NCBI GenBank assembly: GCA_016808115.1 | Contig: JAEQBH010006428.1 | Coordinates: forward strand, 1 to 64,000 | DNA: 64,000 bases | Reading direction: 5' to 3' | Source: Tetrastigma voinierianum | Taxonomy: Eukaryota > Streptophyta > Magnoliopsida > Vitales > Vitaceae | In this document: positions 23,049 through 34,639 of the stretch, piece after piece | Position numbering within the stretch: the stretch's first letter is position 1 | Layout: each line of letters begins with the position of its first letter | The notes under the pieces: generated by a model | Told to the model about the DNA's origin: nothing | The model's database searches: none | Seen by the model: only the letters and a program-made list of their open reading frames with translations | Translations under genes and position numbers: made by a program

Positions 23049-24096
23049 TGATAAGTGTCCAAAAACACTCGTTACAAGCTCGGGATTTAGTGCGATTTGG
23101 GATTAGTTTCATATATATATAACCTTGTTTTGATTACTTTTCTAATATTTAGTTTTCTTGGGTTTTTGTAGGAAAAATACTGAAAAAATCTAGAAATGGA
23201 ACCTTGCAGGAGTCCTGGAGAAGATTGGTGCAGAAATCAGCCTAACATCGCAATGTTACAACATCGCGACGTCCCAATGTTGCGAGAAGGACTTAACAAA
23301 CCTTATCTTGTGAAGAAGCTATAAAAGGAACAGGAGAATCCAATGTTGTGACATGGGAAGGACTTAACAAACATCGTGAAGCGATAAAAGAGAGCGGGAG
23401 AATCCAATTTTGGGGGTTCGAAAATCGTTTTCAGTGCTAGGGTTTGAGGAACTCGGATCTGGAACAGAGGAAAGGAGACTTGATGGCCTATCTTAAGACT
23501 TGAAGAATTCGAGAGACCGTCATTCCTTCATTCTTTGAAGTTTTCTCTATCCTTATTATTAAGTCTTGCTTTTCAATTGTAATGGAACAGAACATCATGA
23601 GGTTCTAATTTCATGGTATAGGGTGTTGGTAGTGATTTGGACATGAATACTATGTTAAAGTTTTAACCTTTCATAATTCTATTATCTTATATATATTTGT
23701 TTTATCATTAACTCATGCTTGGTTGAAATCGACGTATTAATTTACGTCCAGTCTTAATATGTGAGTGGTTCTTTATAAAATGCGAGTGAATGAAGAATTA
23801 GACATAGTTGGGCTAACCTAATAAACTTGGTAATATAGGATTATCAATAATTAAGAGGCTTTCGAGAGTTATTGCATTCCATGCACCTTTAATGGGGTGA
23901 GCAAGGAGCAAGAAACCTAGTGATAAAGGGAGGTTAAATGACCTTGAGAAATGCTTTAATTACAATAGATAAGAGCCACCTTGGAGAACATGTATACTAG
24001 ATAATGGAATAGAACCGCGACATTACATAGTAGGAAATTTTTTAATGATTGAAAGTAACATCTAAGCAATCCTTAAGTTCAAAAGACAAAATATCA
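23049..24096 (+). repeat. 3' LTR of element B
   Basis: It starts TGATAAGTGTCCAAAAACAC after a polypurine tract. Near 23240-23290 are CG-rich palindrome remnants (CATCGCAATGTT, CATCGCGACGTC, CAATGTTGCGA). They are followed by AAGCTATAAAAGGA (about 23316) and a second, near-identical AGCGATAAAAGAGAG (about 23381), so the promoter core looks duplicated. The end at ATATCA (24096) is a guess from the TGAT...ATCA habit of these LTRs. The second LTR is not in the window. Confidence 0.6.
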
Positions 24097-24121
24097 TAGA
24101 AGAGCATTAATATTAGAGTGG

Positions 24122-24476
24122 TACTATTTGTTTGGTTGCTGAGAAAAATAAGGGAAAACAAAAGGAGCCTACATTTTGAAAAGGCTATGTTTATCAATGT
24201 TTTAAAAATCGAACCGGGATTGAATTGGAAAAGTTATCAATTCACTGTTTAGGGGCCAAACCGATGATCAAACCAGATTTAACCGGGACCAGAAAGGTCA
24301 CCAGTCAACGGTCCAATCGTTCAAACCGTCCGATTAGATTCGATTTTTAAAACACTAATGTTTATAGTGAAACGCTTACCTCAACTAAGGACGCTAGCAT
24401 TAGAAATTTAGAAGGACAAAGTTAGCATAAATTTTAAATTTCTTCACTTTGAAGTTTTCTTAGCAACCAAATAGTA
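24122..24476. mobile_element. MITE with TACTATTTGGTTGCT termini, interrupted by a hAT element
   Basis: The left end TACTATTTGTTTGGTTGCTG and right end (reverse complement TACTATTTGGTTGCTAAGAA) form terminal inverted repeats. Without the hAT insert the element would be about 185 bp. No coding capacity and no clear target duplication. Confidence 0.55.
24195..24357. mobile_element. hAT-type MITE, 163 bp, with 8 bp target duplication
   Basis: The ends CAATGTTTTAAAAATCG and (reverse complement) TAGTGTTTTAAAAATCG are inverted repeats. The direct 8 bp flanks ATGTTTAT (24187-24194 and 24358-24365) are identical. Eight-base duplications with CA.TG termini are typical of hAT elements. The interior is rich in AACCG motifs. 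Confidence 0.85.
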
Positions 24477-24489
24477 ATAATGGTATAAT

Positions 24490-25127
24490 CAATGTTTTAA
24501 AAATCGGACCGGTTTGTCAAACTGGCCTGATCGTTGACTGGTTGCTGATCCAGTTCTATTCTATCTCTTAGGCCAGTTATGAATTAAGTATAATCCAAAC
24601 CACTTGAACCGATTGTTGGACCAATGAATCGCCCAGACCGGTCGGTTTGGAGTGAACCAAACTGTTCAAATCCCCTTCCTAAAAAGGGGCTAAAAATTCT
24701 CAAAATGTGTCACGTGTTTCCCTTGGCAATTGTGCAACTGTAGGAAGACCACCCACGTATTGACGACCATTCAATCGGTGATAATTCTTAAAAGGAGCTA
24801 ATATTTTTTACTTCTAGGTGAGATTGGTGTTCTGGTTTTCATTCCAGAAAATGAATTCTTGATCAAGAGTGTCACTTGCGACACACTTGATGTTTTAGAT
24901 TTAGATTTTAGATATAATATATTTTTAATAAAAATTCAAATATCAATATATTTATATTTATATATATTTCTTGATAATATAAAACTATATAGTTTTCAAA
25001 ATATTCATAATATTAAATAAAATTAATATAATATTTTCTAAAATTATAAAATTAGTCTATTAAATAAATCAATTTTGAATATATTTAAATTTAGATGATA
25101 TTGATATTTTAAAGAGAAGGATGGTAA
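24490..25127. mobile_element. Left part of a second hAT-type non-autonomous element
   Basis: It starts CAATGTTTTAAAAATCGGAC with AACCGG-rich subterminal sequence like the other two hAT copies, then AT-rich filler. It is interrupted near 25128 by copia sequence. A matching right end lies at 37005-37280. Flanks (GGTATAAT on the left, ATAAGATT on the right) do not match, so the pairing is inferred. Confidence 0.5.
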
Positions 25128-25436
25128 TAAAATTAATATGGGACTTGGGTCTATTATGATGTAATCTCATTTATTGTACTTGCACTTTCAGTTATTAATG
25201 AAAACTCCAATTTGGGAGATGTTTCTCGCATAGATATTCACATATTGTTTATTGTAGTTTGAGAAATGTCATGACCCAGAATAAACATATGGTTTATTAA
25301 TAAAGATTAAGGCTGGAATAAAAAAGACAAATATATTGTGATACATGGAAGAAAACACTCGCTTTCAGAGGACTTGTCGTCATGATTCATATGTTTATTT
25401 CCTGATTAAGGTGCTATTGAATTTACGAGTCAAGAA
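25128..25436 (+). mobile_element. D0: copia 3' untranslated fragment in front of the D1 LTR
   Basis: The sequence is collinear with 36365-36677, the 3' untranslated region of D1, including ATGTAATCTCATTTATT and CACATATTGTTTATTGTAG. It sits directly 5' of an LTR, where a normal element would have genomic flank. This implies a tandem copia arrangement, with a preceding unit cut down to its 3' end. Confidence 0.7.
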
Positions 25437-25797
25437 TGTTGGTTCATCTTCCTTGAATGGTTGTACCATATAAATGTGACTATAAATTACTGATAAAATA
25501 TATGAGATTTAATTCCATCTTGAGTTTTGGAGTTAAATTGCCTCTTAATCATAACGACTCATGGGAATGATGGTTTCCCATATAAGTCCTTCGTCGTTGT
25601 ATCACTAGGGCTGAATCTTTGAAAGTTCTTTCGACACCATCATAGAGAGAAATTTCGGGCATCGAAGATCTTAACAATCCTCGCTACAGGTCTTCCTTTT
25701 CTAACAATGGTGGAGGTAGATCACAGGAGGCAGATCTAAGCCTCTTGCATCCTTTTTGATTTATGTGATATTCGTTTATTTTGTGTGTAATCTCGTA
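25437..25797 (+). repeat. 5' LTR of D1
   Basis: It is similar to 36678-37004. The right edge is set by the following TTTGGTATCAAAGCC primer site. The exact last base is uncertain because the LTR end has drifted. Confidence 0.75.
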
Positions 25798-26506
25798 TTT
25801 GGTATCAAAGCCTGATGCTCTTTATCCTCTGCCTTGTTTGAGGATTTTCTCCATTTTTAGGAAATTGTCATGTTTGTGTGATTGTGATATGGAAAATTTG
25901 TCGTGTATGTGATATGGAGAAAATACGGAGAAAATCATGTTTTTGCATATTAATATTGTTTTTTAATCATAGATATTATTTTCATTATGGAGTAAAACAA
26001 TATCTATGCTAGTCATACGTATTGGGCTAAGCATGCTTTAACCTTTCTCCCTAGTCGATATAGAATAATTTTGGATATTGCATGATTGTTTATGGAATAA
26101 ATATTCTTATGAATATTTTATGAGGTTGATTGAGATTATCACATGAATATAGTTTTTCTGAAATAATATTTTGGATCTTTAGAAAAAAAAAAAAAAAACA
26201 TTTTTCGTAGGTGTAGGCCCAGGTGTGGCTTGAAGCCTCGTGGGCTTGAAGTGTGGCAAGCCTCATGGGCCCTCTGCGGGTTATCTTTGGGTGTGGAGTG
26301 CGCTTATAGATTGGTTTTGTAATTGAAGGCAAGCATGGGCACACTTGATTAGAGGCGGCAAAACTGGAGTCTGCCACTTTTTTTGTCTCACATGTGTGTA
26401 ATAATAAGGTAATGGTACTTCCAATGAGTTTTGAACCCTTGGCGGAGTTATCCATAAGAAGAGGGTTGTACCGCTAAGCACAAACTTCTTTTGAGTTAAT
26501 AATTAG
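25798..26506 (+). other. D1 primer site and leader
   Basis: The tRNA-Met type primer site is at about 25798-25812, followed by non-coding leader with a run of A (26180-26198). No gene is seen. The leader continues after the hAT insert at 27214-27980. Confidence 0.6.
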
Positions 26507-27205
26507 CAATGTTTAAAAATCGGATTTGGCGAGTTCGGCTTATTCAACCGTCAACTAGCCATATTTCCGGTCCGATTTGTTCTTCCAAACCGTTAAGAGA
26601 TTGAACCGGTTTCGAACCATTCAAACCAACGGTTGAACCAGAAAATCGCTTGAATCGAACAATTCCATTCACTCTTTGAATTTCTTGCAAAATGGGGCAA
26701 GAGACTGCCACATCACTATACAACTTCTACGCACGCATTCGCTTTAAGCTCTCTAGGAAGTAGAGTGAATATAAACTAGTCTTGTTTTGTTATAAAGTTT
26801 CGATGTACAAGAGAAAAATTCAATCAATTACTGCAAGACCTTGGATTGAAACCAGGGAGGGTGAAGTTACAAGGCAACCACTATACCATTGTGCTTCCAT
26901 TATGATTGTTTTAGATGTTAACAAAATTATATATTACTACTAATTAAGTATATATTTACATAAATAAGTTTCTTCCATTTTTTATATGTTTTCGTATTTA
27001 AACATTATGCATATTTTTAAAATACTTTATTTATATAAAAGAAATATATAATATCTTAAATATTATTAATTATATATTTTTGATATTTTAAATAAAATAT
27101 AAATAATATATTTATTCGATCACATGTTCGATCGCGATTAGGCCTGATGTAGGTGAGCCCAGTAACTTTTTCGGTTCAAGGTCCAATCGGGTTTTTAAAA
27201 CATTG
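26507..27205. mobile_element. hAT-type non-autonomous element, 699 bp, with perfect 8 bp target duplication
   Basis: The ends are CAATGTTTAAAAATCGG and (reverse complement) CAATGTTTTAAAAACCCG. ATAATTAG flanks both sides exactly (26499-26506, 27206-27213). AACCGGTT-type subterminal repeats and an AT-rich core; no transposase ORF. It inserted in the D1 leader. Confidence 0.88.
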
Positions 27206-27979
27206 ATAATTAGCATAATATTCCAATATTTCAAATTCTTGAATCAATCAACTTATTTTTGCTCATTAATAATTTCTTTAAGGGTCATTTGTTTTGGGTT
27301 AATTTATAGTTATGACCCTTATTATTATTATTACCTTAATGGAATATTATACTAAATAATTTATATATTGAAATTGTTATTTGAGAGGCTCCATACGAAT
27401 GATAATTTCAATATGTAAATTTTGAAAATTGTTCATAAATTATGCATGCAACATTTAGTGAATAATTATATTATTCAAGTTGCTTATAACTTTATGAAAT
27501 ACTTTGAGTCTGATAAAATTTTATTGGTCGGGAGTAGTCATAACATCTTGACCCGATAGGAATTATGATAAAACGTCACTACATAACATTTGTGTAATTA
27601 ATTTAGGAAAATGTTAGCCTATGTTTTCCTAATTAATTGGGATAAAATATTGAATTATTATTCTCAATCTACCCACAGAAATTGAGAATAGAAACGTAGT
27701 CCTCTAGTTTTATCATAAGGATTGATAAGGTTAAACCTAATTGAATGAGACTTTAACCCACATGCAAGTCTTGTGTCTCTAGGCCCCCCTAATAAAAATG
27801 CAGGAATGCAGTTTGCTTACAATTGAGATTTAGCCATTAGGCAAGTCCCATGTGCGTAGATTAATCTTTAGCATGTTGTAGCCGTGGTACACATGCATAA
27901 TATTTCTTTGAATTGGCCAACATATTTTTGTAATATACACGTCCTTAAAATTTGTAGTTTCAAACCTCGAGCCTTTCTA

Positions 27980-28200
27980 ATGTCAAGTTAGAAATACCTT
28001 AACAAAGAGCAATTTATAAACTTGAGGAGAGAGAGAATCCTACTCCATTTAGGATGTATGAATATAGACTACACCATAAGGAAAAATGAGCCTTCAGCCC
28101 CCTAGGCTACCAGTACTAAGGCTGAAATAGAGTTATATAATAAGTAGGAGAGGTCTAACCACCTCTCCATTATGTTTATCAAAACTCATATCTCGATTGG
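27980..28200 (+). pseudogene. D1 gag, 5' part
   Basis: Conceptual frames give a copia Gag start collinear with D2 gag (38810-39030): a 'LLHLGCMNIDYTIRKNEP' block and 'ERSNHLSIMFIKTHIS' in the UBN2-type Gag fold. Stops are present. The frame is cut at 28200 by F and resumes at 34196. Confidence 0.7.
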
Positions 28201-31200
28201 TGTGAGACCCCAGAAAATTCCAATTTTCTGAAAAATGGCGAAATCGTAATTTCGGTAAAAATCCAAAAATTTTCTAGATCTCGGATGACGAAACGGACTT
28301 CACCGTTGAAATCGTCTCTCGAAATCTAGCTAACACGTTGAATTTCGTCGAATTCCGAGATAGTTGGAATTTGCACGTTTTTCGAGGCACCGAGTATCGA
28401 GTGCCGTAAAACGACATGTGATGTGACAAATTTCACCTATAACATGTACTCATGTGATACATGTTGCATGAGTAGAGAGATGATAGAAATGGACGGCCGG
28501 GATAATGCCAAGTGTCAAAAATCCAAGAGAAGGGACATGGATGGCATTAATTGGTGTTAATGAGTATAAAGACAAAATAGCAGTAGTGATCATCTTCTCC
28601 CTTTATTTGAGCCAAAACGTGGAAGGAGGAGTACAGAAAGCTTAGGTTTTAGATATTTTAGAGAGAAGGGTGAAAGCTTCTCTCTAGGATTTCGACCGAT
28701 CGAGATGGATTGGTTCTCGGTAATTAAGAAGGAAAAGTTGTTCTACGCGGAGAGGGCTATGCATGGACACCGATTTGGTGGAGTTCAGGCAACTCAAGAG
28801 GTGAGGATCTTTTCCTACTTGTGTTAATCTTTGTTTAGAGCCATGTAAATGGTTAAGAATGTTACGAGGCTTGTTTTGTAGTAAATTCGGTCTCAAAAGC
28901 TTTGAGCAGGAGTGAGAGAGAATTTCTGTTGTTATTAGTTTGTGAGCAGTAACAGAGGTTTCCTTGTTCACATGAATAGTAACATGAATATTTTTGTGTG
29001 AATTTTTGTGATGTTGAGTGATTCAAAATGAATTACTTGTGTTTGTTGATTAGCCCATGTGAGCTAATTTTGGTGTTATTGATGTGAATTTAATAACATG
29101 ATTTGTTTGGATTAATTATGTTAATATATATGCATGTGAATATATTAGCATAAATGTTTTGAAATTGGCATCATGCATTCCATATGCACTGGAGCACCCT
29201 AGAATATTAGGAGTGAGTGCATGACATGAAATGAAACAAAAATGAAAACGTTTGTGAAAGGAATTTCAATGGATGATTTTCCGGAGAATTGTGTTAGGAG
29301 ATGGTCCAACAATTACACGTCAAAGGAGCCCATGAATTGTTTCGGAAGGTTCTCCAACACATTTGCCTCGGAGGGTAGTCCAATACTTTTACCGAAATTC
29401 AGTAGTGAGTTTTTGAGAACAAAAAGCTTTTGTTTTGAAAACTGGATATTTTTACTCGCATTTATTAAGGCATATGTGAAATTCGGTGAGACTCGGGACA
29501 TGGGATTGGTCATGTAGACATTCGGGTAAGGTTCGTAGTACTTGAATGTGGTTGGTTGCACCATGCATGTGCACTTAGGTGGGGGAGTATCCATGTAGGA
29601 AATTATCACCTGCGGGTTTTGCTCACCTGTCGAGGATCTGTTCGGTCTGAGGTGTGCACGGGAGCGGCGCTAAGCTAGGGCATGTTGCATTTTAAGAAGA
29701 AAGCCAAATTGTGGCTTTGGGTGATTTTGTATAACATGTATTAAAATTGTGAAACTTTTGATATATGTTTGGTAGATGATTTATTAACTCAGAAACTATT
29801 GTATATAGTTGGGATATATTTGTGAGTGTTGATGCGAGGGCACAAGTGGCGGGGTTATTTTTACTAGAGTATGTGGACCTTTGGTGAGGTCATTGTGATT
29901 ATTTGGGATGTGTTCTATATTCGTAGAGCCCCCTTACAGCGAGACTCTGCCCGATTTTCAAGAGTGATGTCGAGTTACCCGACATCCACGAGTATTCCGC
30001 AGGTTGACGGGTTGTCAACGGACCGGTTTGTAATTAAATATACCCTAACGCTTTCTGACTTGTTTAGTATATTAAAAGCTAAATGGAATTTTTCTAAATA
30101 AAACGAGAGACTCGAAATGAATATTGTAGACAAGTGGTAAATTAGTCATTTACCACTGGAGGACATAAAAGGCATAAATCAAGAAGTTTATATGCCATTA
30201 TGAGATTTGAGAAAGTTGGAATAGAAATAAGAGAGAAATGGGGGGACCAAGATGCAATTAGAGAAACTTAAAAGCAAAAATGGGTTTTGACTTGGCCAAA
30301 CATGGCCTTAACTTAAAAATGGGATTTAAGACCAAATTTGGTCTCATTTTGGGGAAGCAAAAACCGTAGAAGAGAAGAGAAGGGGAGAAGAAGAAGAAGA
30401 GGAAGAGGAAGAGGAAGAGAAGAAGAAGATGAAGGAGAGAAGTTCAAGCAAGGCCAAAAAGGTATGGAACTATGACTATGAGTATGGAACTTTGTATAGA
30501 TTTGTATGGATACATGTTTGTGGGTTGTGGGTTGTGAGAAACCTAACCCTAAAATGAGTTCTTGTATGGAAATCCTCATCATAAACTTTGTTTTTCTAGG
30601 TTTTGTTATGAGAAGATTCAGAGGTCCCATTACATGTGTTCGGGGGTTCTAAGTGTTATGTGTAAAGCATGGACATGTTTGTTCTGCTCTAGGTTTTGAT
30701 AAGAACCCTAGATTTCTTGAAGTTGGGTTGAGTAAAACTCTAGGCCTTGTATAAGAGATGAATAGAAAGCATGTTTGAGTTCAATAGAGTTCATAAGAGG
30801 TGGGATTGAAATGATAATTCGAAAGTAGAAAAGAGATTACAAGATGCATTCGAGGGAGCCGACGTGTTTATGGAGTATCGGGTTGATTCGGGGTATCAAC
30901 ATATGGAAAAATGGGAGAAAAATACACATTCTGGGCATTTTTCGGTGACCTGTACCGGCACACCTTGAACCTCAGACTGCACAGCCTCCGTAACCGAACT
31001 TGTACCTAAGACAAAGCGGAATAAAGCAGACACCCCGCCTATTTTGACCAGTATTAGTATTTTAGCTATAACTTGCTCATTTCTTATCCGATTTGAGTGA
31101 TTCAAGTGGCTAATTAAACTATACTTCAAGGAGAACCAAACATCCAGAAATAGACATTGTCAAATTCTGACTCTAAGTATCCCAGAAATTCACTCAAAGT

Positions 31201-31794
31201 GGGGCTATGTGCAAGCCAATTCCTGCATCAGTTTGATCATAGAGTAGTCCGAGTTGTTTAGAACATAACTCGAGTTTCAGTGCTCCGAATTGGGTGATTC
31301 CAGTTGGAGTAGAACCCTTAGCACCTTAGATTTAAAGGAGTACAAATAAAAAGTGTCAAATATGGAGTCAAGACACTGGAAAATGAGTATTATAAACTCT
31401 CCCTCGGGTAAAATTGGTAAATTGACTAGTTTGGCATGAAAATGCCATAACTTTAGTTTGGATGATCCAATTGGAATGATTCCAATTTCTACAAAAATAG
31501 ATCTCGTTGAGGGGACAAGAACACACGAATGATGTGTGAATACATAAGCATCATACTGTACAAGTATATGGAATGCCATATATAATAGGCATGAAACAAG
31601 AAAAGTATAGGAAATGCAAAATGTATAGATGTGTTCATGAAACATGAATGTGATATGGAAAATGAAAACGAACTGAAACATGAATATGAACATGAAAGGC
31701 AATTTTTCATGAACACATAATGTGGTTAAGTTATATATGATTATTATCACATATAAACTTAAAAATGATAAATAAAATGATAGGAAATATATGA

Positions 31795-32150
31795 ATGAGT
31801 ATACATTTAAATGAGTATGAACGAGTAGCGCTTTAAATGAGTATAAGGAATGAGCATACGTGGAATGAATATAAGGAATGAGTATACGTGAATGAGTATA
31901 AGGAATGAGTATACGTAAATGAGTATATGAATGAGTACACAGAATGAGTATATGAATGAGTATAATGCGGAATGAATATATGAATAAGTATACATGAATG
32001 AGTATAAGGAATGAGTATACGAAATGAGTATATGAATGAGTACACGCGGAATGATGATACGTGGAATGAATATATGAATAAGTATACATGAATGAGTATA
32101 CGTGAATGAGTATACATGAATGAGTATATGAAATAAGTACATAGATTGAG
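31795..32150. repeat. ATGAGTATA tandem array in F
   Basis: About 25 imperfect 12-16 bp units of the form GAATGAGTATACATGAATGA cover 350 bp. Reverse-strand frames read through it as monotonous Tyr-Thr-His-Ser peptides, which is a by-product of the repeat and not a gene. Confidence 0.85.
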
Positions 32151-32346
32151 TATATCTTTGAAAAGATAATACGAAAGTGAAATTGGAATTGAAATGTGAT
32201 ATTTGAAAAACCGAATGAATGTGAATGATAATAAAGACGGGATTCATTAAACGGAATCCATCATAAATGTGAATTGGTTGATATATCGAATGAATGGGCT
32301 GACGTAATAAATCAAGATCCACTTAAGGCACCCTCGAGATTGTCCA

Positions 32347-32590
32347 ATGTCCCACTTGGCGGATGCACCAATCGCATCCGCTATGATGGCGTATGGCATC
32401 AAGAAAATGTCCCACTTGCCGATGCACCAATCGGCATCCGCCATGATGGCGTACGACATTTAATTGATAATTACATGTCGGGTAAATAAACGGCATCCGC
32501 TGGCGATGGGAGACCGAATTGTAATAAGTAATACCACATGTCGGGGTGCACCAAACGAGCATCCGTCATGATGGGAGACCGAATCAGAAA
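32347..32590. repeat. Four-copy 60-68 bp tandem repeat in F
   Basis: Unit starts are at 32347, 32407, 32475 and 32538 (ATGTCCCACTTGCCGATGCA pattern, with GCATCCG.CATGATGG later in the unit). The array is bracketed by a direct repeat, GCGGGATTCATTAAACG-like, at about 32237 and 32609. Confidence 0.8.
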
Positions 32591-32965
32591 TGTGTAGCAC
32601 ATTACCGAAGATAAGGGCGGGATTCATTAAACGAACTGGCCATAAATGAATTGAATAGTCAAAGTGAAATGACCAACATTGACGAAAGTGTATTTGGATT
32701 TTTATGTATATGCTTAAATCTCATAAATTGGAATTGTGAATTGAATTATTGCATTGAAAAAATGTATGTTGTGATATGATAAATGATTCAGAAATGAAAG
32801 CATGTGAAATGAATAAGCAGGAGTATATGTGTATAAAGACATTATTTTGTAAATGCATTTTGTTAAATGAATGTTATGGATCTTGAATTTGTAAACGTTT
32901 ACTGGATTGCCAAACGGCTCGCTCTCGTAACTAAAAAGTCTAAAATGGAATAACACAAACAAAAA

Positions 32966-33445
32966 TGTTTTGAGAAGATAATTGAAATGCCTGAGTAAAC
33001 TCGGGCCCGGCTGATTCACCAATTCCTCTAGTCGTGATTCGGTCGCGACACTTTTGAAACGAAAATTTAATAAAACCAAACAAAATTTTTTGAGAAGATA
33101 ATTGAAAATGTCGAGTAACTGGCTCCATTGATTCACCAACCGGTTGAGCGCCTGTGGGATTCGTCGCGACACTTTTGAAAACGAAAATTTAATAAACCAA
33201 AAAAATGTTTTGAGAAGATAATTGAAAATGTCGGAGTAAACCGGGCTCCGGCTTGGATTCACCAACCGGGTCGAGTCGGGGATTCGGGTCGCGACACTTT
33301 TGAAAACGAAAATTTAATAAAACCAAACAAAATGTTTTGAGAAGATAATTGAAAATGTCGGAGTAAACCTGCTCGCTTCGATCCACAACCGTCGAGTCGG
33401 GATTCGGCCACATAACACTTTTGAAAACGAAAATTTAATAAAACG
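32966..33445. repeat. Four-copy 120 bp tandem repeat in F
   Basis: The phrase TGAGAAGATAATTGAAA recurs at 32971, 33091, 33211 and 33338. Each unit then has a GGATTC...GTCGCGACAC block and ACTTTTGAAAACGAAAATTT. The CG-rich block varies most, the AT-rich block least. Confidence 0.88.
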
Positions 33446-34195
33446 ATAATTAAATGAAATAAACGGTGTATCAGTCTACATGATATGTATTTGATATGAC
33501 TTTGATGTGTTCCGATTTTCCATTGTAGATGTATAAGTTTGTTTTGAATATGATATGACATGACATACATGTAGAAGATATGAATTGAAACTTGTAAAAG
33601 ACATGACACATGGAAGTAATACGAACAAGATAATGATATGGAATCTGAAAAGGATAAAATCTACATGTATAATATGATATGAGTTAGAAATCACATAAGA
33701 ATAGGCTTCGTTATATGCATTAGGAAAAGTAAATGTAAAAATATTGTGACTCGCTGACATTTGCTATCGGTCGCATCACCTATATGTCTCACTAAGCGTA
33801 GTTTAGCGGTGTTCAATCCATGTAGGTAATCGAAGAGGAGATAAAGAGGATGTGATTTGCACACCAAGAAGATGGGTCATCCTTCGCAGATAGGTGCTCA
33901 TCATCTCGTCTGGGCTATCTCCGATATTTGTATTGGGACATGTACATGTATAAGTATTCAGATAAGTAAATGGGACTTAGCATATGTATAGATTTTAATG
34001 GATACCACTCCTGGTAGTTCCTTTGTATATGTAAAATGATTTTTGGTTACTACAAAATTGTTTGTATACCCACAGTATAAGTTCGGCCTTTGAGAAAAAA
34101 AAAAAAACAAGTAAAGAGTCCTGTGATACATGGTTTCAAGATCAAACCGGCTCGAATCTCGAATCGGAATCGGGCGTGATGCTTGGGGTGTCACA

Positions 34196-34620
34196 CTGGT
34201 ATCTGTGATTCTACTAAGAAACACGAAAAGGTCAGGGACTTAATGAAGGTACCATGAGAAATTTGCCAAGTCCAAGAAATCTCGCTACTCTTATAATTCA
34301 ATTTCCACCTGAGGCTCATTGAGTCCGCGGGTGTGTGTGGATCACATCATGCGCATGATGGACATTGCGCCACCTCAAGTCTTTTGAAGTTGCCAGCGTC
34401 GGAGAGCCTTTCCATTACATCTTATTCACCCTTCCCCCTCAATACATCCCATTTAAGATCTCCTACAACACATAAGGAAAAGTGGTCAATAAGTGAACAT
34501 TTGACCATATGTGTTTAAGAAGAAGAGTGACTTCTACGGAGAAGAAAGGTACACTTCAATCTTCTCGAAGTAAAGAAGAAGAAGAAAGGTAAGAACATGG
34601 GTAAAGGTAAGCTTGAGTCT
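34196..34620 (+). pseudogene. D1 gag, 3' part
   Basis: Gag resumes after F with sequence collinear with D2 39040-39440: 'FPSPRNLATLIIQFPPEAH' style frames, then the block before a Lys-rich C-terminus (34560-34600). It then passes without protease or integrase into the pre-RT linker. Frames are broken. Confidence 0.65.
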
Positions 34621-34639
34621 ACATCAGACATTAAGGAGT

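Larger units (their letters stand above)
18190..24096 (+). mobile_element. Element B: 5'-truncated Athila element
   Basis: It starts abruptly in the RNase H domain and runs through integrase, the post-pol spacer, an env-like ORF, a long 3' non-coding part, a polypurine tract and one LTR. The GACGGTAAAGCATGGCCGCT zone at 19748-19767 with the following GAGGCGATCGAGCC corresponds to the 'GACGTTAA..AAGCGCTTCTTGGGAGGCAACCC' motif that follows Athila pol. The right end is placed at ATATCA (24091-24096), just before a MITE; this end is uncertain. The family differs from A in LTR sequence and in palindrome type. Confidence 0.75.
28201..34195. mobile_element. F: 6.0 kb probable solo LTR of a gypsy-type element
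   Basis: The ends TGTGAGACCCC and GGGGTGTCACA are inverted repeats with one mismatch, in TG...CA form. The insert sits exactly in D1 gag, between ATTGG (28196-28200) and (A)CTGG (34195-34199), a near target duplication. I find no internal second LTR, no primer site, no polypurine tract and no gag-pol sequence, so a solo LTR is the simplest reading; a large coding-free element is the alternative. TGTGACACCCC-type ends and very long LTRs suggest a chromovirus (Tekay/Del) or Ogre-like source, without proof. Three tandem arrays lie inside (31795-32150, 32347-32590, 32966-33445). Confidence 0.65.

Noticed and set aside
31277..32322. Long minus-strand reading frames full of Tyr-Thr-His-Ser repeats
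   Set aside because: They are translations of the ATGAGTATA tandem array in F and have no independent coding evidence.
34196..34212. TGGTATCTGTGA next to the right end of F, resembling a tRNA-Met primer site
   Set aside because: The sequence lines up with D2 gag (CTGGCATATGTGTC near 39019), so it is D1 gag resuming after the insertion, not a primer site of F.
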